A DNA stretch of 11,941 bases, taken from the NCBI GenBank assembly GCA_023665325.1, contig JAMPED010000041.1, positions 1 through 11,941 on the forward strand, written 5' to 3'. Below are positions 6,327 to 11,941 of this stretch, piece after piece. Origin of the DNA: Acetobacter sp. (GTDB lineage: Bacteria > Pseudomonadota > Alphaproteobacteria > RF32 > CAG-239). The position numbers and the translations under genes were made by a program. How positions within the stretch are numbered: the first letter of the stretch is position 1; each line of letters begins with the position of its first letter. A model generated the notes under the pieces. That model made no database searches and was not told the DNA's origin. It saw only the letters and a program-made list of their open reading frames with translations.

Positions 6327-8069
6327 GACTATAAGATAATTGGCCCAACAAACTCTGATTATTCTACTGTTGAATAGATTTTAACAAGAAGAGGATTTTA
6401 GCGTGAAGATATAGCGCATTATTTAAATACAACAGATGATGATATTTTGCCAGCGTCAACAATAGACAATATAGACGATGCTGTAAAAATGATAGTGCGC
6501 CATTTACATGGAGATAAAGAAATTCTTGTAGTGGTAGATAGCGACTGTGATGGATATACTTCCGCGGCACTTCTACTAAATTACCTTCATACACATTTTC
6601 CTACTATTGTTGAAAAGAAAGTATATTATGAGTTCCATGATGGTAAAATTCACGGCATTAACCCACATATGGTGAGGGACGACGTTGGACTTGTAATTGC
6701 ACCAGATTCAAGTAGTAATGATTATGATATACATAAAACTCTAAAAGAAAGAGGGATTGACGTCCTTGTTATTGACCACCACCAAGCAGACATGGTTTCT
6801 CCTTATGCGTGTGTAGTAAATAATCAATTATGTGATTATCCTACGAAATCATTATCTGGTGTAGGTATGGTTTATAAAGTATGTAAGAGATTTGATGAAT
6901 TATGTGGTTTTGATAATGCAGATGATTTTCTTGACCTTGTATCCGTTGGTATAGTTGCTGATATGATGGATATACATGATTTTGAAACTAGACGTTTAAT
7001 TAGCAAGGGTTTTGACGCATTAAAAAATCCTCTAATTAGAGGATTGTATCAAAAGAATGCAAAGCGTACAAGAAATTATGACCCTCTTACCCCTATTGGA
7101 GTGTCTTTCCAAATAGCTCCATATATTAACTCAATAACAAGAGTTGGGTCGCAAGAAGAGAAAAGAGTTTTATTTGAATCAATGTTGACTTGGAAAGCTT
7201 TTGATAGTATTCCATCCACAAAACGTGGTTGCAAAGGACAATATGAACAGCGTGTCGAACAGGCCATGCGTTTATGTACCAATGTAAAAAGTCGACAAAA
7301 TAGAACAAGAGATAAGAATCTTGAGACTATAGAGAAAATTATTGTTGATAATGATTTATTAAATAATAAATTACTAATTATAAAATTAGAGGAATTTGCG
7401 GTTGACCGTAATCTAAGTGGATTGATTGCAAATCAACTTATCGCCAAGTATCAGCGACCGGTGGCCATATTAAATAAAATTATCAACGATGAAAATCAAA
7501 TAACATGGGAAGGCTCGGCGCGTGGATATGATAAGTGCGGCATTCTTAATTTCCGAGAATTTGTGCGGGAATCTGGATTATCTATCTTAGCAGAAGGCCA
7601 TCCTAATGCTTTTGGTATTGGATTTACAGACGAAGGATTATCTAAGTTTATCCAATATTCAGAAGAGACTTTACAAGATATGACATTAGAGCCTTGTACC
7701 TTAGTAGATTATATCTGGGCTGCGAATGATATTCGTGTAAAAGATGTAACTGACATAGGTAATTTAGAGCCATTCTGGGGCCAAGAAATACCTGAACCCT
7801 ATATAGCTGTCGAAGGCATCAATGTTACAAAGGATAAGATAACCCTTTTAGAAAGTGGCCCGACACTTAAAATTGCTCTACCTAATGGAATAACTTGTTT
7901 AAAGTTTAAGTCAAGCGAAGAAGAGTACAAAGAGTTGTGCTCTGCTTCCGGTTGTGTAACTATCAACATCATTGGTAAATGTCAAAATAATAAATACAAT
8001 GGTATGATAACTCCGCAAATTAAAATTGAGTCATATGAGATAGTAAAACGACAGGAATATTACTTCTAA
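6324..8069 (+). CDS. recJ: Single-strand-specific exonuclease RecJ, with two in-frame TAG codons
   Basis: RecJ degrades single-stranded DNA 5' to 3' in recombination and repair. Read from TTG at 6324 with TAG as Gln at residues 18 and 26, the N-terminus is MDYKIIGPTNSDYSTVEQIL then TRRGFQREDIAHYLNTTDDD. That is the family pattern ILxxRGxxxxxIxxYL. The DHH phosphoesterase motifs follow: DSDCDG (72-77), Asp128 in APDSSSND and DHH (151-153). The DHHA1 part has the glycine-histidine motif AEGHPNAFG with His426. The total is 581 residues, normal for RecJ. Starting only after the second TAG would lose the conserved N-terminal lead-in and would have no good ribosome binding site. It follows primase by seven bases and probably supplies the nuclease for the SSB/Sak4 recombination module. 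Confidence 0.92.
6375..6377 (+). other. First in-frame TAG in RecJ (residue 18)
   Basis: It sits in TVE-TAG-ILTRRGF. Gln suits this helical position of the RecJ N-terminal pattern. Confidence 0.85.
6399..6401 (+). other. Second in-frame TAG in RecJ (residue 26)
   Basis: It sits in RRGF-TAG-REDIAHYL, eight codons after the first. The position is variable and polar in RecJ relatives. Confidence 0.85.
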
Positions 8070-8095
8070 TTCTCATGCTCAATCGCACAACCTGA

Positions 8096-8117
8096 CTTAT
8101 TATTGCAAAATAATAAG
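8096..8117 (+). promoter_or_regulatory. AT-rich GNRA-loop hairpin directly before the lysozyme ribosome binding site
   Basis: CTTATTATT (8096-8104) pairs perfectly with AATAATAAG (8109-8117) around the tetraloop GCAA. The box AAAGGAG starts at 8118. No T tract follows, so it is not a standard terminator. It may set ribosome access, RNA processing or RNA stability for the lysozyme gene. Confidence 0.65.
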
Positions 8118-8132
8118 AAAGGAGCGATTCAC

Positions 8133-8834
8133 ATGAAACGCTTAACTGCAATAATCTTATCCATAATTCTTTTGTTTACAATAACGGTATCTGCTGTTGC
8201 TGTATCAACATATGCAGCAGATATTAAGGCTCAACAAGAAAGAATGGCTGCTGCTCACGATATGGCTGAAGCAGCACGGAAACTTGGTTATCAAGAAAAC
8301 CATTCTGTTATTCGTTTAGCTCAACAAGAATGGTGGGAAGCCCACGATAGAGCGGCTGAATATAAAGCCTTACAAGCTATCGAAGAAGAAAAGTGGGAAA
8401 CCAAACGTGAGGAATACCCAGAAGCAACTTATGTTTGGGAATACTTGCATAATTATGGGTATAATGATTATGTATGCGCGGGAATTATTGGAAATATAAT
8501 GGTCGAAGTGGGCGGATACACTTTGGCAATTCAGCCTTATCTCTCTTCCAATACCTACGCAGGGATGTGTCAGTGGTCTTTAAGATATCGACCTGAAGCA
8601 AAAGGATTAAATCTTGAAGAACAATGTGTATTTTTAACTGATACAATAGAAAGCGAGTTTGCAACCTTTGCTTGGATTTACCAAAGTGGGTTCAGCTACG
8701 AGGCTTTCAAAAATATGACCGATTATGAAGATGCTGCGTTAGCATTCGCTAAAGTATATGAAAGATGCGGTTCTGGGTCTTATTATCTAAGACAACAATG
8801 TGCAGCCACCGCATATGATTACTTTGTAAATTAA
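8133..8834 (+). CDS. Secreted phage lysozyme (Phage_lysozyme2-like endolysin)
   Basis: A 233-residue peptidoglycan hydrolase. It has a signal peptide (MKRLTAIILSIILLFTITVS, likely cut near residues 28-29), then a helical, charged linker (about 30-95). A lysozyme-like domain follows: YVWEYLHNYGYNDYVCAGI, IGNIMVEVGGY with the likely catalytic Glu125, and YAGMCQWSLR. This matches the family pattern of a glutamate after GIxGNxxxE and a later GxxQW. Five cysteines (115, 146, 165, 212, 223) allow disulphides outside the membrane. The ATG at 8133 is chosen because GGAG lies eight bases upstream; the in-frame TTG at 8103 has no such support. It is the last gene of the P2 replication operon. It is probably for host lysis, with export by the host Sec system; a role in superinfection exclusion or wall remodelling is possible. 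Confidence 0.8.
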   Translation: MKRLTAIILSIILLFTITVSAVAVSTYAADIKAQQERMAAAHDMAEAARKLGYQENHSVIRLAQQEWWEAHDRAAEYKALQAIEEEKWETKREEYPEATYVWEYLHNYGYNDYVCAGIIGNIMVEVGGYTLAIQPYLSSNTYAGMCQWSLRYRPEAKGLNLEEQCVFLTDTIESEFATFAWIYQSGFSYEAFKNMTDYEDAALAFAKVYERCGSGSYYLRQQCAATAYDYFVN

Positions 8835-8844
8835 GAGTAATTCT

Positions 8845-8880
8845 ATGGGAGACCTTCGGGTCTCCCATTTTACTTTTTTC
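8845..8880 (+). terminator. Strong rho-independent terminator with UUCG loop
   Basis: ATGGGAGACC (8845-8854) pairs perfectly with GGTCTCCCAT (8859-8868) around a TTCG tetraloop, followed by TTTACTTTTTT. It ends the P2 operon after the lysozyme. Confidence 0.93.
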
Positions 8881-8897
8881 ATTTATTATGGTATAAT
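8869..8897 (+). promoter_or_regulatory. Promoter P3 with extended -10
   Basis: TTTACT (8869-8874), 17-base spacer, TATAAT (8892-8897) preceded by TGG. The -35 begins at the base after the terminator stem and lies in its T tract. Transcription should begin near 8904, leaving an unusually long leader of about 117 bases. Confidence 0.82.
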
Positions 8898-8903
8898 AAA
8901 TAT

Positions 8904-9020
8904 AGAATAAATAATAAAGGAAATTTCTATCCACATATATGGAAATATTAACCTGGTCGGACCGGAAACGCTCGCATCCTAAAAATCAAAAGTGGTCTTA
9001 GAAATTTTTGGAGGAAAAGT
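8904..9020 (+). promoter_or_regulatory. Long 5' leader with possible upstream ORF and ribosome-site-masking stem
   Basis: The leader holds a locally GC-richer stretch (8951-8979), the odd-length inverted repeat GGTCGGACC (8955-8963) and an ORF from ATG 8939 that meets TAG at 8999-9001. TCC-T-AAAAAT (8977-8986) can pair, with one bulged T, to ATTTTTGGA (9004-9012), which would cover part of the ribosome binding site GGAGG (9010-9014). The upstream ATG has no well-spaced ribosome binding site, so translation of the ORF is doubtful. A regulatory leader is inferred mainly from its length and content. Confidence 0.4.
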
Positions 9021-9248
9021 ATGAAAGAATATCAAGCACAATTTTTATGTAAGAGTATAGGGGAAGATACTGCCGCTGAGGTTAAGGAGAAGCTTGCCGC
9101 CTTGGGAATTTCAATAAGAAATGAAGATGGGACACTAAAGAATCTATATAATATAATGGATGAGCTATGTGAGAAATGGTACATAGCTGCCCAGAAAGAA
9201 AAATTAGATAATATGGCAGATATAGAGGATGTGATAGAATGGAACTAA
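9021..9248 (+). CDS. 75-residue acidic protein of unknown function
   Basis: A small protein, first gene after P3 and its leader, with GGAGG six bases before the ATG. The core KEKLAALGISIRNEDGTLKN followed by LYNIMDELCEKW resembles, from memory, the LGIxVRxxxGxLxxLxxIxxELxxKW pattern often seen in phage tail tape-measure and related helical proteins. Here it stands alone in a small protein beside a helicase. No enzyme motif or membrane segment is visible. Its stop overlaps the helicase start by 10 bases (ATG at 9239), which suggests coupled translation and a possible partner role. The function is unknown. Confidence 0.75.
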   Translation: MKEYQAQFLCKSIGEDTAAEVKEKLAALGISIRNEDGTLKNLYNIMDELCEKWYIAAQKEKLDNMADIEDVIEWN

Positions 9249-10408
9249 CCCGTAAGCAAGAGGAAGGGCTAAAGATTGCCATTGCAAAATATAATAATAA
9301 AGACCCTTATACGGTAATTAGTGGCTATGCAGGAACAGGTAAGACGACACTTATTCGCTTCATCGTAAGCGCGCTCAATCTAAATCCAGAAGATGTAGCC
9401 TATATTGCTTACACCGGAAAAGCCGCAATGGTCTTAAAAGAAAAAGGTAATCTACAGGCAATGACTTCTCACAGATTTTTGTATAATTCCAAGCAAAAGC
9501 CAGATGGAACTTTCTTCCATATTCCTAAGCAATCTCTACCAAGCAATATTAAACTTGTTGTAGTAGATGAAATTTCTATGTTACCAAAACAGATTTGGGA
9601 CTTACTATTATCTCATAGGGTTCCAGTAATTGCTTGCGGCGACCCCGGTCAGTTACCACCAATCGGAGAAGATAATGAGGTATTGTATCATCCAGATATC
9701 TTCCTTGATGAGGTAATGCGGCAAGCTGAAGAAAGTGAAATCATTAGGCTTAGTATGGATATTCGAGCACGTAAAGCTATTAAGCCTATGCATGGTAATG
9801 AAGTTAATATTGTAACAAGAGAAGATTTGTGCGCTGGTATGTTTAAATGGGCAGACCAAGTTCTTTGTGGCAAGAATGCTACGCGGCACGACTTTAACCG
9901 ATATTACCGCAGACTTATCTGGGATAGAGAGGATGAAGATTTAACTTCTCCTCTTGTTGGTGATAAAATTATCTGCTTAAAGAATAACTGGGATAGAATC
10001 AATCCTATGGGCGATGCCCTTATCAATGGAATGACTGGTATTTTGACTGGCTTAGAAACTCGTTTTCATCCAATTCTTGATACTGCTTGTTATATTGATT
10101 TTACCCCAGATTGTTATGGTGAAGATGTTGGTATTGATACCACTTTCAATCCTCGCCTTTTGATTGATTGGAATTTGATTACCGAGGGCGAACCTACCAT
10201 CAATAAAGATAACTTTAAATTATTTCCAAGAAACATTAGACCAGAACAATTTGATTATGGATATGTGATTACAACACATAAAAGTCAAGGTTCTGAATAC
10301 AATAAAGTCTTGGTTATAGAAGAAGTATTAAGAAGAGCTGACCACGCACGATGGCTTTATACAGCCGTCACCAGAGCCAAGGAAAAACTCACTTTAGTGC
10401 TTGCGTAA
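9239..10408 (+). CDS. SF1B DNA helicase, Dda/RecD2-like
   Basis: A 389-residue ATP-dependent 5'-3' helicase. Motifs in order: Q-motif LTRKQEEGL, Walker A GYAGTGKT (29-36), TSHRF (motif Ib type), Walker B VVVDEISM (107-114), motif III GDPGQLPP (134-141), motif V THKSQGSEY and motif VI YTAVTRAKEKL near the C-terminus. The compact size and GDPGQLPPIG fit phage Dda-type enzymes rather than the longer bacterial RecD2. It would help start replication, remove bound proteins from DNA, or aid strand exchange with Sak4. It overlaps the preceding small gene and ends in TAA. No terminator lies between it and the dnaE promoter. Confidence 0.92.
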   Translation: MELTRKQEEGLKIAIAKYNNKDPYTVISGYAGTGKTTLIRFIVSALNLNPEDVAYIAYTGKAAMVLKEKGNLQAMTSHRFLYNSKQKPDGTFFHIPKQSLPSNIKLVVVDEISMLPKQIWDLLLSHRVPVIACGDPGQLPPIGEDNEVLYHPDIFLDEVMRQAEESEIIRLSMDIRARKAIKPMHGNEVNIVTREDLCAGMFKWADQVLCGKNATRHDFNRYYRRLIWDREDEDLTSPLVGDKIICLKNNWDRINPMGDALINGMTGILTGLETRFHPILDTACYIDFTPDCYGEDVGIDTTFNPRLLIDWNLITEGEPTINKDNFKLFPRNIRPEQFDYGYVITTHKSQGSEYNKVLVIEEVLRRADHARWLYTAVTRAKEKLTLVLA

Positions 10409-10429
10409 TAGAGAAATATATGTTATAAT
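10401..10429 (+). promoter_or_regulatory. Promoter P4 with extended -10
   Basis: TTGCGT (10401-10406), 17-base spacer, TATAAT (10424-10429) preceded by TGT. The -35 lies within the last codons of the helicase gene. Transcription should begin near 10436, about 26 bases before dnaE. Confidence 0.85.
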
Positions 10430-10461
10430 ATAGGTAGAATAAAAGATAAGGAGGAAACTGG

Positions 10462-11941
10462 ATGCCCTTCTTTAACAACCATACCCATACAATGTACTCA
10501 AACATTAGGCTGCTTGATTCAACCAATCGACCTGAAAAGTTAATTGATAAGGCTCGTGAAATGGGGATGACTGGGATTGCCATCACTGACCACGAAGCCT
10601 TATGTAGTCATGTAGTAGTAAATAAGCACGTAAAGAAGATGCGTGAGAAATATCCAGACTTTACCGTTGCACTTGGCAATGAGATTTATCTTGTAGAAGA
10701 GCGCGGTAATGGTCAGAAGTATTACCACTTTATTTTAATTGCAAAAGATAAAGTTGGATATCGCGCGTTGAAAGAATTATCCTCTATTGCTTGGGTTAAC
10801 TCTTATTATGATAGAGGTCTCGAAAGAGTTCCTCTGCTCAAACAAGAGTTAAAGAAAGTAATGACAGATTATAAAGGCCATGTCATAGCTACCACAGCTT
10901 GTATTGGCGGTGAACTTGGTCAGTGTATTTTAAAGATGCACGAGGCTGAGCAAACTCCTGGCGCAGAGAAGATTGCTCAACAACTTCATTCTCAAATTGT
11001 CAGCTTTATAAAGTTCTGTATTGACGTATTTGGTCAAGAAGATTTTTATCTTGAGTGCGCGCCAAGTTCTTATGAGGAGCAAGTTCTTGTTAATAAGCGT
11101 ATCCTTAAAATTTCTGAAGCATTCGGTCTCAAGATGTGTGTTGGTACCGATGCTCATTACTTAACAAAAGAAGATAGATTTGTTCATAAATCTTACTTAA
11201 ACTCCAAGGGCGGTGAGCGCGAAGTAGATGCATTCTACGAGTTCGCTCGCTTAATGGAGGAAGACGAGGTTATTGAACTTTTAAAACTTGCATATGATAA
11301 AGATGTAGTCGAATGGATATTTGATTGCAGCGAAGATATGCGTAAAAAGATTAAGTTTTATGACCTTGAATTGGCGCAAAAGATTGTTGAAGTGCCAGTT
11401 AAAGACTATGCAAAAGGATTTGTCCCATATACTTGGCAGGATATTTATCCCACTTTGAGTAATTTGATTTGGAGCGATAATATCCAAGAAAGATATTGGG
11501 TTAATGAATGTATCAATGCTCTGCATGAAAAAGGCTTGTTTGAAGATTCAAGGTATCTTGAGCGTCTTGAAGAGGAAGCAAGAGTAAAGAAGATTATTGG
11601 AGAAAAACTTGGTACTTGTATGTTCGCATATCCTAATACTTTGAAACACTATATTGATTTGTTTTGGGATTGCGGCAGCATCGTTGGTGCGGGTCGAGGT
11701 TCTGCTTGCGCCGGTTTGAACCACTATCTTCTTGGTATTACTCAACTTGACCCCATTGAATGGGATTTGCCGTTCTGGCGTTATTTGAATGACGAACGTG
11801 TAGAATTGGGTGATATTGATATTGACCTCGCGCCATCTAAGATTCAGAAAATCTTCTCTGCCATTCGAGAGGAACGTGGGGAATTAGGATTGGTGCAAGT
11901 TTGCACTTTTGGTACAGAGGGAACTAAGTCTACAATTCTTA
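10462..11941 (+). CDS. dnaE: DNA polymerase III alpha subunit, DnaE type, N-terminal part (runs off the window)
   Basis: The replicative polymerase of the phage. The 493 complete codons seen have no internal stop. The N-terminal PHP domain keeps its metal ligands: HTH (residues 7-9), ITDHE, GNEIYL, YYHFI, ACIGGELG and GTDAHY. It could therefore be an active proofreading nuclease. No exonuclease domain is inserted in the PHP region, which argues for DnaE over PolC. The polymerase core begins with GRGSACAG (411-418) and LGITQLDPIEWDLPFWRYLN, then DERVELGDIDIDL with catalytic Asp451 and Asp453; the usual Pro before this motif is Gly. AAGGAGG (10448-10454) is seven bases before the ATG. The remaining palm, fingers and beta-binding parts lie beyond the window. 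Confidence 0.93.
   Translation, partial: MPFFNNHTHTMYSNIRLLDSTNRPEKLIDKAREMGMTGIAITDHEALCSHVVVNKHVKKMREKYPDFTVALGNEIYLVEERGNGQKYYHFILIAKDKVGYRALKELSSIAWVNSYYDRGLERVPLLKQELKKVMTDYKGHVIATTACIGGELGQCILKMHEAEQTPGAEKIAQQLHSQIVSFIKFCIDVFGQEDFYLECAPSSYEEQVLVNKRILKISEAFGLKMCVGTDAHYLTKEDRFVHKSYLNSKGGEREVDAFYEFARLMEEDEVIELLKLAYDKDVVEWIFDCSEDMRKKIKFYDLELAQKIVEVPVKDYAKGFVPYTWQDIYPTLSNLIWSDNIQERYWVNECINALHEKGLFEDSRYLERLEEEARVKKIIGEKLGTCMFAYPNTLKHYIDLFWDCGSIVGAGRGSACAGLNHYLLGITQLDPIEWDLPFWRYLNDERVELGDIDIDLAPSKIQKIFSAIREERGELGLVQVCTFGTEGTKSTIL

Noticed and set aside
31..6401. TAG as pyrrolysine or tyrosine
   Set aside because: The ThyX site favours Gln or Glu, and all four sites are polar or variable. Final proof needs mass spectrometry.
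8096..8117. Terminator between recJ and the lysozyme gene
   Set aside because: The stem is entirely AT-rich except one pair and is followed by AAAGGAG, not a T tract.
8103..8132. Lysozyme start at TTG 8103
   Set aside because: It lies inside the hairpin, has no ribosome binding site and would put a polar stretch before the signal peptide.
8951..8998. tRNA or suppressor tRNA in the P3 leader
   Set aside because: No cloverleaf, T-arm consensus or CUA anticodon loop could be built from this stretch.

Overview
The window looks like a piece of the genome of a large, low-GC, double-stranded DNA phage. It carries a nearly complete phage replication and recombination set, all on the + strand: ThyX, a winged-helix regulator, an SSB-like protein, a Sak4-type RecA-like ATPase, a zinc-finger protein, DnaB helicase, a small protein, DnaG-type primase, RecJ, a secreted lysozyme, another small protein, a Dda/RecD2-type helicase and the start of a DnaE-type DNA polymerase III alpha subunit. 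Strong AAGGAGG-like ribosome binding sites and TTGACA/TATAAT promoters with a TGn extension point to a Firmicutes (Clostridia-like) host. The host assignment is inference.

The central observation is genetic recoding. Four TAG codons lie inside otherwise intact, conserved reading frames: one in ThyX, one in DnaB and two in RecJ. The ThyX codon falls in the active-site motif where relatives usually have Gln or Glu. None of the twelve complete gene ends uses TAG (9 TAA, 3 TGA). This fits the TAG-to-glutamine code (translation table 15) known from some gut phages. Under the standard code, DnaB and RecJ are wrongly cut and ThyX seems broken.

Layout: (1) 1-423, 3' part of thyX. (2) 439-2855, promoter P1, then winged-helix regulator, SSB and Sak4, closed by a hairpin. 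(3) 2854-8868, promoter P2, then zinc-finger protein, DnaB, 52-aa protein, primase, RecJ and secreted lysozyme, closed by a strong terminator. (4) 8869-10408, promoter P3, an unusually long leader, a 75-aa protein and the SF1B helicase. (5) 10401 to the end, promoter P4 and dnaE, which runs off the window. At the P2 and P3 junctions, terminator and promoter are fused so that the terminator tail supplies the -35 box.

A second striking signal is the apparent absence of GATC from all 11,941 bases, found by reading for it. Asp before a codon beginning with C is always GAC, although GAT is common elsewhere. This suggests long selection by a GATC-cutting restriction system. Two further points deserve attention: the zinc-finger gene seems to begin at ATA, and the P3 leader contains a short upstream ORF whose TAG lies just before the ribosome binding site of the next gene. 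No tRNA, rRNA, CRISPR array, insertion sequence or integrase was seen, and no stretch over 300 bases lacks a gene.
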